Shown here: in pieces, positions 39,279-49,408 of the stretch
How positions within the stretch are numbered: position 1 is the first letter of the stretch
Layout: each line of letters opens with the position of its first letter
Origin: Roseivivax sediminis
Lineage (GTDB): Bacteria; Pseudomonadota; Alphaproteobacteria; Rhodobacterales; Rhodobacteraceae
Length of the DNA: 64,000 nt
Reading direction: 5' to 3'
NCBI RefSeq assembly: GCF_900112685.1
Contig: NZ_FOMS01000005.1
Location: forward strand, 62,001 to 126,000
Program-made: the position numbers and the translations under genes
Notes under the pieces: model-generated
The model's database searches: none
Seen by the model: only the letters and a program-made list of their open reading frames with translations
What the model was told of the DNA's origin: nothing

Positions 39279-40748
39279 TCACTCCGTCTCGTAGGCGTCC
39301 CGCACCAGCCGGTCGAGCGCCATCACCCCCCAGCCGGTCGCGCCCTTGGGGGCCAGTGCGGTCTCCTTGGCGACAGTGGCGACGCCGGCGATGTCGATGT
39401 GAATCCACGGCACCTCGTCCTTGACGAAGACCTTCAGGAACTCCGCCGCTGTGATCGACCCCGCCGGCCGGCCGCCGGCGTTCTTGATGTCCGCGACGTC
39501 CGACTTGATCTGCTCGAAGTAGCCCTTGCCGAACGGCATCTGCCAGGCGCCCTCGCCCTCGGCTTCCGCCGCCTTGGCGAAGCGCTTCCCGAAATCTTCG
39601 TGGGTGGAATAATAGGCCGCGTTCTCGTGGCCGAGCGCGATCACGCAGGCCCCGGTCAGCGTGGCGAGGTCGATCACCCCGGCCGGCTTGTATGTCTCCT
39701 GCGCGTACCACAGCACGTCCGCCAGCACGAGCCGCCCCTCGGCGTCGGTGGAGATCACCTCCACCGTGTCGCCCTTCATGGAGGTCAGCACGTCGCCCGG
39801 CCGGTAGGCGCGCCCGTCCGGCATGTTCTCCACAAGGCCGACGAGACCGACGACATTCGCCTTGGCGCCGCGCTTGGCCAGCGCCATCATCGTGCCCGCG
39901 ACGGTGCCCGCGCCGCCCATGTCCATGGTCATCGATTCCATGCCCTGGCTCGGCTTGATGGAGATGCCGCCGGTGTCGAACACAACGCCCTTGCCGACCA
40001 GTGCCAGCGGCGGCTCGTCGCTGCCCTTCATCCACTTCATCACCACCAGCTTGGCCGGCGTCTCCGACCCGTGCGAGACGGCGAGGAACGCGCCCATGCC
40101 GAGCCGCTCCATCTCGTCTTCCTCCAGCACCTCGATCTCGAGCCCGAGATCGCCGAGCGCCACCAGCCGGTCGGCGAATTCCGTCGTCGACAGCACGTTG
40201 GCCGGCTCGCTCACCAGGTCGCGGGTGAAGGCGACGCCCTCGGCCACGGCCCGGGATGCGGCGAAGGCGGCTTCCACCTCATCGGGCTTGGAGGCGTGGA
40301 CCGTCACCGCGCCGGGCGTTTCCGCCGGTTCGGACTTGCGCGCGGTGAACTTGTAGGAGCGCAGGATCAGCCCCAGCACAACCTCGTGCGCGTGCTTTAC
40401 GCTCTCGGTCAGGAGCGTCACCGGCGCGCTACCGGCGGCCTTGGCGATGCTCGCCCCGGCCTTGCGCGCCTCGGCCAGCGAGGGGCGGCGCGAAAGGCAG
40501 ACAAGGTCCACGCCCTCGGCCGAAAGCCCCGCCGGAAAGCCGAGCGACATGCGGTCGCCCGCGCCGAGCTTCTGCCAGCCCTCCGACTCCACGGCGCGCG
40601 CGACGGCGCCCTTGGTCAGGCGGTTGAGCCGCCGCGCCCCGGGGCTCATCGTGCCGTCCGCCGGGATCAGCACCGCGATGCGGCCCGGGGCCTCGGCCAG
40701 CGCGTCGAGGTCGGTCGCCTGGAAGGTGCAGTCGCGAAGATCGGTCAT
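39279..40748 (-). CDS. pepA: Leucyl aminopeptidase PepA
   Basis: A 489-residue M17 metallopeptidase that removes N-terminal residues from peptides. The two-zinc site region reads GKGVVFDTGGISIKP, MDMGGAGTVAGTMMAL, and the signature STDAEGRLVLAD, where the usual Asn of NTDAEGR is Ser. It starts at 40748 (MTDLRDCTF) with AAGGAG well placed. In E. coli PepA also binds DNA; whether that is so here is unknown. Confidence 0.95.
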   Translation of the reverse strand: MTDLRDCTFQATDLDALAEAPGRIAVLIPADGTMSPGARRLNRLTKGAVARAVESEGWQKLGAGDRMSLGFPAGLSAEGVDLVCLSRRPSLAEARKAGASIAKAAGSAPVTLLTESVKHAHEVVLGLILRSYKFTARKSEPAETPGAVTVHASKPDEVEAAFAASRAVAEGVAFTRDLVSEPANVLSTTEFADRLVALGDLGLEIEVLEEDEMERLGMGAFLAVSHGSETPAKLVVMKWMKGSDEPPLALVGKGVVFDTGGISIKPSQGMESMTMDMGGAGTVAGTMMALAKRGAKANVVGLVGLVENMPDGRAYRPGDVLTSMKGDTVEVISTDAEGRLVLADVLWYAQETYKPAGVIDLATLTGACVIALGHENAAYYSTHEDFGKRFAKAAEAEGEGAWQMPFGKGYFEQIKSDVADIKNAGGRPAGSITAAEFLKVFVKDEVPWIHIDIAGVATVAKETALAPKGATGWGVMALDRLVRDAYETE

Positions 40749-40826
40749 CCGGGGGCTCCTTGATCGGTCCATCTGGCGCACAGGCCTAGCGGCTTCGGGG
40801 GGCGATGGCCAGAGCGGGGAGGCCGG

Positions 40827-41863
<1,037 letters not shown>

Positions 41864-41864
<1 letters not shown>

Positions 41865-43063
41865 CAGGCCCTGGCCGCCGCGTCGAGACCCCGGTCGATC
41901 GCGTCCAGCAGCGCCGCGCGCTCCTCAAGCCCGACGGACACGCGGAACGTGCCTTCCGAGATGCCGATGGCCGCCCGTGCCTCCGCACCGAGCGCCCGGT
42001 GGGAGGAGGAGGCCGGATGCGACAGCGTGGTCGCCACGTCCCCCAGCGTCGGTGCGAAGGCGAGCCCCTCGGCCCCGGCGGTGAAGGCGTTCGCCGCCTC
42101 GCGCCCGCCGTCCAGTTCGAAGGTGACCATGTGCCCGCCCTGCCCGCGCAGCACCGCCTGCGCGCGTGCCGCGTCTGGATGGTCGCTGCGCGTCGGGTAG
42201 AGCACCCGGCGCAACCCGTCCTTCCCGGCGAGATGCCGGGCCAGCGCTTCCGCGTTGTCCTGCGCCGCCGCGTAGCGCAGCGCGAAGGTCAGTAGTCCGC
42301 GCTCCGCCAGCCAGCAATCGAACGGACTTGGCGTCAGGCCGCTGGTCACGGCGAAATCGCGGATCGCCTTGCGACGGTCCTCGTCGCGCGCCCAGAGCCA
42401 GCCGAGCGTGACGTCCGAATGGCCGGCCAGCAGCTTCGTCACGGAGTGGATCACGATATCCGCGCCAAATTCGGCGGGCTTCACCGCGGCGGGCGTGGTG
42501 AACGTGTTGTCGACCGCAAGCAGGATACCGCGTGCGCGGCACAGCTCCGCGATGCCTTCGATATCGGCGATGCGCAGCGTCGGGTTCGAGACGACCTCGA
42601 TCAGCACCATCCGTGTCTCGGGGCGCAGCGCGGCCTCGACCGCCGCGACGTCGGTGGGGTCGGCCAGCGTTGTGTCTATCCCGAAGCGCGGCAGGTCATC
42701 GCGCATCATCCGCAGCGACCGGCCGTAGAGCTGGTCGCCCCCGACAACGTGATCGCCGCTGCCGCACAATCCAAGAAGCGCCGCCGTCACCGCCGCCATG
42801 CCCGAGCCGGTCACCAGACCGCCGCTCACCCCCTCCAACGCGTCGATGCGCCGGGCCAGCACGTCGGCGTTGGGATGTCCCTCGCGCGCATAGGTGTGGC
42901 CCTCTGCCCGCCCCTCGTATTGCGCATCGAGCGCGTCGGGCGTCTCGCTGGCATAGACCACCGACGGCATGATCGGCGTCACTACCGGCTGCGAGGCGCC
43001 CTTGTGCGGCCCGGCGGGCCGCAGGAGCGAGGATTTCACCAGGGGCGCCTTCTCATCGGCCAT
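41864..43063 (-). CDS. Cys/Met-metabolism PLP enzyme (cystathionine lyase/synthase family)
   Basis: A 399-residue fold-type I PLP enzyme of the trans-sulfuration family. The cofactor lysine is K210 in HSVTKLLAGHSDVTLG, with TYAREGHPNADVLARRID and the conserved GSGMAAVTAALL loop. It could be a cystathionine beta- or gamma-lyase or an O-acylhomoserine sulfhydrylase; the sequence alone does not settle it. I start at the ATG at 43063 (GGAG eight bases upstream) rather than the GTG two codons before. It overlaps the PhoR-like gene. Confidence 0.9.
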
Positions 43064-43113
43064 CGCCACATCTCCATCCGTTACATGCTACCGAACACAA
43101 CGCCGCAGGCGCA

Positions 43114-43635
43114 TCACAGCGGCCGAAATCCGCCGCGATAGCGCTCGGCGTTCTCCTGGTAGTGTAGCGCGGTGGCGCGCTGGCGCTGGATCGCCGCTTC
43201 GTCAAGCTGCCGCACCACCTTGCCGGGCATGCCCATGACGAGCGATCCGTCCGGGATCTCCTTGCCCTCGGTCACCAGCGCGCCGGCACCGATCAGGCAG
43301 TTTCTGCCGACCTTGGCGCCATTGAGCACCATCGCGCCCATGCCGATGAGCGTATTCTCCCCGAGCGTGCAGCCGTGCAGCATCGCCTTGTGGCCGATCG
43401 TGCAGTTCGGCCCGATGGTCAGCGGAAAGCCCATGTCGGTGTGGCAGACGACGTTTTCCTGAAGGTTGCTGCCCTCGCCCACGAGGATCGTCTCGTTGTC
43501 GCCGCGCAGGGTGACTCCGAACCAGACCGAGGTTCGTGCCTCCAGCACGATCTTTCCGATCACGTTCGCATCGGGCGCCACCCAGGCATCCGCCGCCACA
43601 ACCGGCCTGTCGTCCCCCAGCGCATAAAGCGTCAT
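43114..43635 (-). CDS. Gamma-class carbonic anhydrase family protein
   Basis: A 173-residue left-handed beta-helix protein. It has [17 protein letters not shown], the hexapeptide repeats, and histidines in [26 protein letters not shown] where the family binds zinc. Members (YrdA/CaiE-like) form trimers; many have weak or no measured carbonic anhydrase activity. Its ATG overlaps the gmk stop (ATGA), so it is coupled to gmk and yicC. Confidence 0.9.
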   Translation of the reverse strand: MTLYALGDDRPVVAADAWVAPDANVIGKIVLEARTSVWFGVTLRGDNETILVGEGSNLQENVVCHTDMGFPLTIGPNCTIGHKAMLHGCTLGENTLIGMGAMVLNGAKVGRNCLIGAGALVTEGKEIPDGSLVMGMPGKVVRQLDEAAIQRQRATALHYQENAERYRGGFRPL

Positions 43636-44276
43636 GCCTGTCCCTCCTCGAATTCCGATTGCAGCCGGCGCACATGTGCGGTCAGGCCCGGCTGCTGGCT
43701 GCGTCGCAGCCGCGCCGCGGTTACGATGGATTTGAGCTTTTCCTCGGTCTCGTCGAGGTCCTGGTTCACCAGCACGAAATCGTAGCCGTCCCAGTGGCTG
43801 ATCTCGTCCCAGCTTTTCTGCATCCGGCGCGAAATCACCTCCTCGGCGTCCTGGCCCCGCGCCTCCAGCCGGCGCTTCAGCTCCGCGATGGACGGCGGCA
43901 GCAGGAAAATCGACAGCGTGTGCAATCCGAGTTCCGAGTTGCGGATCTGCTGCGCGCCCTGCCAGTCGATGTCGAAGAGTACATCGCAGCCGTCGTCGAT
44001 CGCCTCTCGCACCGGCGCCTTGGGCGAGCCGTAGAAGTTGCCGAAGACATGGGCGTGTTCGAGCATCCCGCCATTCGCGACGCTCTTCTTGAACTCCGAT
44101 TCCGGCAGGAAGTGGTAATCCGCGCCGTCGACTTCCCCGGTCCGCGCCTCCCGCGTGGTGGCCGAAACCGAGAAGACGATTTTCGGATCCCAGGCGCGAA
44201 GCCGCCGCGCCAGCGTCGATTTGCCCGCGCCCGAGGGCGAAGACAGGATGATGAGCAATCCGCGCCGCGTTTCCAT
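43632..44276 (-). CDS. gmk: Guanylate kinase
   Basis: A 214-residue enzyme converting GMP to GDP. The P-loop SSPSGAGKS lies at about 12-20, with [16 protein letters not shown] and [21 protein letters not shown] use the ATG at 44276 (METRRG); a longer frame to 44378 runs into the yicC end. It lies five bases from the yicC stop, a common yicC-gmk pairing. Confidence 0.96.
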   Translation of the reverse strand: METRRGLLIILSSPSGAGKSTLARRLRAWDPKIVFSVSATTREARTGEVDGADYHFLPESEFKKSVANGGMLEHAHVFGNFYGSPKAPVREAIDDGCDVLFDIDWQGAQQIRNSELGLHTLSIFLLPPSIAELKRRLEARGQDAEEVISRRMQKSWDEISHWDGYDFVLVNQDLDETEEKLKSIVTAARLRRSQQPGLTAHVRRLQSEFEEGQA

Positions 44277-44281
44277 CTGCC

Positions 44282-45172
44282 TCACTCCACGTTCTGGACC
44301 TGCTCGCGCATCCGGTCGATGACCGTCTTCAGCCCGAGTCCGGCCTCGGTCAGCGGCGCCGAACCGGCCTTTGAACACAGCGTGTTGGCCTCCCGGTTGA
44401 ACTCCTGCATCAGGAAATCGAGCTTGCGGCCCACCGGCCCGTCCTCCGCCAGAAGGCGCCGGGCGGCGTCCACATGGGCGGTCAGCCGGTCGATCTCCTC
44501 GGTGATGTCGGATTTCACGACGATCAGCGCCAGTTCCTGCGCAACGCGGTCAGGGTCGGCGCCGTCGGCGTTCTGCGTCACCCGCTCAAGCTGCTGGCGC
44601 AGACGCTCGCGCTGTTCTCCCTCGCGAGCGATGGCGGCGGCGCGCGCGGTCTCCACCAGCGCCGCGATTTCCGCCAGCTGCGCATCGAGCAGCGCCGCGA
44701 TGGCGGCGCCCTCCTCGGCGCGCATCGCCACGAACGCCTCCACCAGCGGCGGCAGGTCCGCCATCACCGCCTCGCGCAGCGTGGCGGTGTCCGGCGCTTC
44801 CTGCCCCGAGGTCAGCATCCCGCGGAGGCCGACGATCTCGGCGGCCGTCGAGGGTGCGAGAGAGATCCCGCGCGCCATCGCCTCCGCCTCGATACGCGCC
44901 ATCGCATCCAGCACCGCGTCCAGCGCCTCGGGATCGAGGGTCGCAGCGCCGCTGCCCTCCTTGGTCGTGACCTTGAGCGACACGGTGACCGACCCGCGCG
45001 CGATCCGCCCCTGAAACGCGGCGCGCACGTCAGGCTCGAGTCCCTCGATCCAGTCGGGCAGCCGCAACCGGACATCGACGCCCTTGCCGTTGACGCTGCG
45101 GATCTCCCAGGCCCAGGCGGCATGCGCATCGGCGCCTTGCGCGCTGGCAAAGCCCGTCATCGATTGCACCAT
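44282..45172 (-). CDS. yicC: YicC-family endoribonuclease
   Basis: A 296-residue YicC protein. The N-terminus MVQSMTGFA is the family start, with [18 protein letters not shown], and the C-terminal DUF1732 part includes [18 protein letters not shown] and a [15 protein letters not shown] end. E. coli YicC degrades or acts on small RNA RyhB; a ribonuclease role here is by homology. The 205-base gap to the divergent PAS gene holds a CtrA-like box. Confidence 0.93.
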   Translation of the reverse strand: MVQSMTGFASAQGADAHAAWAWEIRSVNGKGVDVRLRLPDWIEGLEPDVRAAFQGRIARGSVTVSLKVTTKEGSGAATLDPEALDAVLDAMARIEAEAMARGISLAPSTAAEIVGLRGMLTSGQEAPDTATLREAVMADLPPLVEAFVAMRAEEGAAIAALLDAQLAEIAALVETARAAAIAREGEQRERLRQQLERVTQNADGADPDRVAQELALIVVKSDITEEIDRLTAHVDAARRLLAEDGPVGRKLDFLMQEFNREANTLCSKAGSAPLTEAGLGLKTVIDRMREQVQNVE

Positions 45173-45294
45173 GCCCGCCCCCGTCTTTGTGTTCCGTGCG
45201 CGGGGTACGCGAGGCCGCGCGGCATGGCAAGCGCGCCGCCCGGCGTTAACCTTTGGGACAGAATTGGGGCGCGACTCGGACGCGATACGGTATG

Positions 45295-45309
45295 TTAAGA
45301 GAATATTAG
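45295..45309. promoter_or_regulatory. Candidate CtrA box TTAA-N7-TTAG
   Basis: TTAAGAGAATATTAG matches the CtrA consensus TTAA-N7-TTAA with one mismatch. It lies 69 bases before the PAS-protein start and 123 bases before the yicC start, in an AT-rich island. A second TTAA (GCGTTAACC) is 49 bases to the left. CtrA is the cell-cycle and motility regulator of this class; the site is by pattern only. Confidence 0.4.
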
Positions 45310-45377
45310 GAAACACCGGCAACGCTGCGATCGGGGCGACAGCTTCCGCGGCCGGCCGAGGCCAAGGAGGCTGGAAG

Positions 45378-46085
45378 ATGTTCGACCGCAGCAAGTTCCC
45401 GTCGCGGGTGGTATCCATGACCGATCACGAACGCGCCCGGCGGCTGCGCCCGCTGCGCCTGATCGAAACCTACTGGCAGGAGCTTGCCGACGAGACCGGC
45501 GACGTGCCGCACCGCGACAGCGTCGATCCACGCGGCATCCAGGACGCGCTGGAATTCGCTTTCCTGGCCGAGCGCATCGCACCGCGCATCGCCCGCTTGC
45601 GGGTCGCCGGCGCGCATCTGTCGGACCTTATGGGAATGGAGGTTGCGGGCCTGCCGCTCAGCGCCTTCATAATGCCCGACAGCCGCGGGGCCATCGGAAC
45701 CGGGATCGAACGCATGTTCTCGGGCGAGGGCGCGCTGCACGCGGAATTTCGGGCGACCCAGGGGCTCGGTCGGCCGGACCTGCGGGCGCATCTTCTGATC
45801 CTGCCGCTGCGCTCGGAGGCAGGGGCCGTCGACCGCGCGCTCGGCGCCCTGGTCACGATCGGCCAGATCGGCCGCGTGCCGCGCCGGTTCGATCTGAGCG
45901 ATCTGCACCTCGCGCCGCTCGCCATTTCCGCTGCGCCGGCCAACGCGCCTGCGCCGGACGAAGCGGGGATGCCGGGCTTTGCCGAACCACGGATCCCGTT
46001 CGAGGCCGCTCAGCACGTGCGCCGGGCCGAGGACGCGGACAAGACGCGCAAGCCCTATCTGCGCCTCGTCGTTTCCAACGATTGA
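45378..46085 (+). CDS. PAS-domain (PAS_5-type) protein
   Basis: A 235-residue soluble protein. The PAS_5-type region covers about 35-165 (YWQELADETGDVPHRDSVDP, MGMEVAGLPLSAFIMPDS). The C-terminal 60 residues are Ala/Pro-rich with KPYLRLVVSND at the end. There is no output domain. AAGGAGG seven bases before the ATG is a near-perfect ribosome site, so expression is probably high. Such proteins occur widely in Rhodobacterales and Rhizobiales with unknown job. A CtrA-like box upstream is a regulatory hint. Confidence 0.85.
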   Translation: MFDRSKFPSRVVSMTDHERARRLRPLRLIETYWQELADETGDVPHRDSVDPRGIQDALEFAFLAERIAPRIARLRVAGAHLSDLMGMEVAGLPLSAFIMPDSRGAIGTGIERMFSGEGALHAEFRATQGLGRPDLRAHLLILPLRSEAGAVDRALGALVTIGQIGRVPRRFDLSDLHLAPLAISAAPANAPAPDEAGMPGFAEPRIPFEAAQHVRRAEDADKTRKPYLRLVVSND

Positions 46086-46185
46086 CCAATAGGCGACGCG
46101 CCGCTCCCGGCCCGCCCTCGTTTCGCCAAAACCCGAGGCGACGCGGAAACCGCGCCGCCCCCGGTTCGCGTCGTGACCGGGCCGC

Positions 46186-47100
46186 TTACTGGGCCGCCAT
46201 TGCGTCCGTGGGCAGGTCCAGCGTGGCGAGCGTCGCGCGGAACTCCGGATGCTGCCCGGCATAGGCAATGGTCGCCTGCAGCATCCCGGACTTCGACCCG
46301 CAATCGTAGCGCGTGCCGGTGAAGCGGAAGCCGCACATGCCCACCGTGCCCGCGCCCTTGGCGATCGCGTCGGTGAGCTGGATCTCTCCGCCAGCGCCCG
46401 GCGGCAGGCCGCGCAGATCGTCGAAGATCGATCCGTCGAGCACGTAGCGCCCGACCACCGCCTGGCGCGAGGGGGCCTCGGCCGGTTCCGGTTTCTCGAC
46501 CATGCCGTCGGCCAGGATCAGGGGGCCGTCGCGGCCCGTCACTGACAGGATTCCGTAGCTCTTCACCTCGTCCTCGGCCACCTGCATCGTCGCGACCATA
46601 TGGCCGGCCTTTTCCGGATCGTAAGCCCCGATCATTTCTGCGATACAGCCCGGCTCCCCGAGGATCAGATCGTCTGGCAGGATTACCGCGACCGGCCCCG
46701 GCAGCGCCTCGCCGGCCGCGCACAGGACCGCGTGCCCGAGACCCAGCGGCTCGTCCTGCATCACGAAGGATACCTCGACGCCGCCTTCCGTCAGCGCATT
46801 GTCGCGCAGCATGTCGGCGATGTCGTCCTTGCCCTTCGCACGCAGCGTGTTCTCAAGGTCCGCATCCTCCGCCACGTAGCGCTCGATCGCGTCCTTCGAC
46901 GGGTGGCTGACAAAGACCATCTTCTCGATCCCAGCGGCACGGGCCTCGTCGATGGCGAACTGGATCAGCGGCCGATCGAGGACCGGAAGCAGCTCTTTCG
47001 GCGTCGATTTGGTCGCCGGCAGGAACCGCGTGCCCAGCCCGGCCACCGGGAAGATCGCGGTGCGCACTCGGCTGTGATAGGCTTTGGGTCGTGTGGTCAT
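46186..47100 (-). CDS. galU: UTP-glucose-1-phosphate uridylyltransferase
   Basis: A 304-residue nucleotidyltransferase that makes UDP-glucose. It has FPVAGLGTRFLPATKSTPKE (the nucleotide loop), LPVLDRPLIQFAIDEA and GGEIQLTDAI. UDP-glucose feeds exopolysaccharides and glycolipids. It is divergent from the gpsA-phosphatase-ggpS operon with a 462-base gap. GGAGTCC precedes the ATG. Confidence 0.95.
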   Translation of the reverse strand: MTTRPKAYHSRVRTAIFPVAGLGTRFLPATKSTPKELLPVLDRPLIQFAIDEARAAGIEKMVFVSHPSKDAIERYVAEDADLENTLRAKGKDDIADMLRDNALTEGGVEVSFVMQDEPLGLGHAVLCAAGEALPGPVAVILPDDLILGEPGCIAEMIGAYDPEKAGHMVATMQVAEDEVKSYGILSVTGRDGPLILADGMVEKPEPAEAPSRQAVVGRYVLDGSIFDDLRGLPPGAGGEIQLTDAIAKGAGTVGMCGFRFTGTRYDCGSKSGMLQATIAYAGQHPEFRATLATLDLPTDAMAAQ

Positions 47101-47562
47101 AAGTCTCGGGACTCCTTGAACGTTGGACCGAATGCCGCAGCGCGGCGTTGGACGAAGAGACTACGCCTTCGGCTGAACAAGTCAAAAATGCTGCAACTGC
47201 ATCCGGGGTTCCCGCGGTTGCGATTCAACAATTTCAGAAGCTTACAAATACCTGCCGAACGCGGTTAACCATGGTCTTGCATCGGCATATGGCGCCCGTG
47301 GGGCGCAAATTCGGTATGTTTTGGTTAACTTTTGCGGTCAACTTGGGCAGGATCCTTCTGATTTCGCCCAATAACCGGGCAGCCAGGACGCGAAGCCCGA
47401 CCGGTCGCAACGCTGTGGACTTGGCGCCTGTCGCAGCTAGGCTATGACACAACGGCGAACCCCGCCGGGAACGCGCCGCGGCCCGCCGCTCGCAAGACAT
47501 CAACGGATGGACTGACCCTGAGACTCCCCGACCAGACACCGCAGCCCGCCCGCCCGGGAATC
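47101..47562. other. Divergent promoter region galU / gpsA
   Basis: 462 bases with no gene I can support. It is the AT-richest gap in the window and must hold the promoters for galU and the glucosylglycerol operon. There is a GGTTAACC palindrome at about 47265-47272 and another GGTTAAC followed by CTTTTGCGGTCAAC at about 47334. These are half-sites compatible with CtrA or another dimeric regulator. No riboswitch or tRNA is visible. Confidence 0.5.
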
Positions 47563-48645
47563 GTGTATTCCCGCCCATATTCCCGCCTCGCCGTGCTCGG
47601 CATGGGCTCGTGGGGTACCGCCCTGGCCTCCGTTGCCGCCGCCTCGGGCCGCGAGGTGCGGCTCTGGGGCCGACGCGAAGCGCTGGCCGAGACCATGCGC
47701 AGGACCGGGCAGAACCCCGACTACCTGCCCGACACGCCGCTGCCGGACGGAATCGAGCCGACCTCCGAGCTGGCCTACGCGCTCGACGGCGCGGAGGCGG
47801 TGCTGATCGTCACGCCGTCGTCGTCGCTGCGCGAGATGTGTGGACACATGCGCCCCCACCTTGCCGCCGGCACGCCCCTGGCGCTCTGCTGCAAGGGGAT
47901 CGAGCGGCACACCGGCTACCTGCTGTCGCATCTCGTGGAGGAGGAGTTGCCCGGCCACCCAGTCGGCGCCCTTTCCGGCCCGACCTTCGCGCGCGAGACC
48001 GCGCTCGGCCACCCGACCGCGGCCACGATCGCCTTCGAGTTCCGCTATACGGACCGGCTGGAACCCGACCGCAGCCCGGCGGCACGGCTGTCGGTGTCGA
48101 TGTCCTCGGCTTCCTTCCGGCCCTACATGTCCGACGACCTCGTCGGGGTGGAGGTCGGCGGCGCGGTCAAGAACGTCATCGCCATCGCCTGCGGGATGAT
48201 GACCGGCGCCGGCTTTGCCGAGAACACCCGCGCCGCGCTCATCACCCGCGGCATCGACGAGATGAAGGTCCTCGCCGAAGCCCTTGGCGGAAAACGTGAA
48301 ACCGTCACTGGCCTCTCGGGGGCCGGAGACCTCACGCTGACCTGCTCCTCGACCACCTCGCGCAACATGTCTCTCGGCGTGCAGCTCGGTGAGGGCAAGA
48401 CCCGCGCGGAATGCTTCGACGGCAAGGACGTCGTGGTGGAGGGCGAGATCTCCGCCGCCTCGGTGGTAGAGCTTGCCCGCCGCATCGGCGTGTCGATGCC
48501 GATCTGCGAGGCTGTCCACGCCATTCTCTACGACGGCGCGAACCTCGACCAGACCTTCGTCGATCTCTGGGCGCGCCCGATCGAATCCGAACCCCGCGCG
48601 CTCGAGCTGGAGCTCGTCCATCCCGCCGCCATGCCAGAGGCCTGA
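47563..48645 (+). CDS. gpsA: Glycerol-3-phosphate dehydrogenase [NAD(P)+]
   Basis: A 360-residue cytoplasmic enzyme reducing dihydroxyacetone phosphate to sn-glycerol-3-phosphate. The cofactor motif is VLGMGSWGTALA at about 11-22, the catalytic Lys lies in GGAVKNVIAIACGM, and SGAGDLTLTCSS follows. The start is GTG at 47563, as the only upstream option that keeps the cofactor loop. In most bacteria it serves phospholipids; here it is followed by a GTG-started phosphatase at two bases and ggpS, which needs glycerol-3-phosphate. It may therefore be a dedicated or shared supplier for glucosylglycerol. Confidence 0.94.
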   Translation: MYSRPYSRLAVLGMGSWGTALASVAAASGREVRLWGRREALAETMRRTGQNPDYLPDTPLPDGIEPTSELAYALDGAEAVLIVTPSSSLREMCGHMRPHLAAGTPLALCCKGIERHTGYLLSHLVEEELPGHPVGALSGPTFARETALGHPTAATIAFEFRYTDRLEPDRSPAARLSVSMSSASFRPYMSDDLVGVEVGGAVKNVIAIACGMMTGAGFAENTRAALITRGIDEMKVLAEALGGKRETVTGLSGAGDLTLTCSSTTSRNMSLGVQLGEGKTRAECFDGKDVVVEGEISAASVVELARRIGVSMPICEAVHAILYDGANLDQTFVDLWARPIESEPRALELELVHPAAMPEA

Positions 48646-48646
48646 C

Positions 48647-49393
48647 GTGACCGACCTTTCCGAAAAGACCTTCGTCCTTGCCACCGATCTCGACGGCACC
48701 TTCCTCGGCGGCTCCGACGCCGACCGCCGCCGGCTGTACGACTGGATCGAGGACAATCGGAGGACGATCGGCCTCGTCTTCGTCACCGGCCGCGATCCCG
48801 GCTTCATCGCGGAACTCTGCACCAGCGGCGTGCCCTGGCCGGAATACGTGATCGGCGATGTCGGCACCACCATCGCCCGGATAGAGAACGGCGCGGTCGT
48901 TCCCATCCCCGCGCTCGAAGAGGAAATCGCGGACGCCTGGGGCGACGCCGGCCCGCGCGTCCGACAGGCGCTGCAGGACCATCCCGGCCTCACGCTCCAG
49001 CCGACGGAGTTTCGCTACCGCGTCAGCTTCGACCTCGACCCGGACGCGTTCGACGACAGCGCCATCGTCCGCGTGCGCGACATGGGCTTCGATCCGCTGA
49101 TTTCCGCCAACCGCTATTTCGACGTCCTGCCGCGCGGCGTCTCCAAGGGGCCGTCGCTGCGCCGGTTCGTGGCCCATTACGGTATCGAGGAGCCGCGCGT
49201 GCTGGCCGCAGGCGACACGCTCAACGACGCCTCTATGCTGGAATGCGGGCTGCCGGCGGTGGCGGTCGGCGGGTCCGAACCTGCATTGCTCGACCGCGTC
49301 GCGGCGCTACCATCGGTTTACGTGGCGGACGGCATCGGAGCGGCCGGGATCCTGGAGGCCGTGGCGGCCAACAATCAGCATCCGCTCCCCTAA
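48647..49393 (+). CDS. HAD phosphatase of the sucrose-phosphatase type, likely glucosylglycerol-phosphate phosphatase
   Basis: A 248-residue HAD hydrolase. All motifs are visible: DLDGTFLGG (nucleophile Asp), FVTGRDPG (motif II), SKGPSLRRF (motif III Lys) and AGDTLNDASML (motif IV). The cap region and length fit the sucrose-phosphatase/MPGP group. It starts with GTG at 48647, two bases after the gpsA stop, and ends 15 bases before ggpS. From context it should remove the phosphate from glucosylglycerol-3-phosphate. In some gammaproteobacteria this activity is fused to the synthase as GgpPS, in the same order. Confidence 0.78.
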   Translation: MTDLSEKTFVLATDLDGTFLGGSDADRRRLYDWIEDNRRTIGLVFVTGRDPGFIAELCTSGVPWPEYVIGDVGTTIARIENGAVVPIPALEEEIADAWGDAGPRVRQALQDHPGLTLQPTEFRYRVSFDLDPDAFDDSAIVRVRDMGFDPLISANRYFDVLPRGVSKGPSLRRFVAHYGIEEPRVLAAGDTLNDASMLECGLPAVAVGGSEPALLDRVAALPSVYVADGIGAAGILEAVAANNQHPLP

Positions 49394-49408
49394 GGAGGGT
49401 AACCAGTC

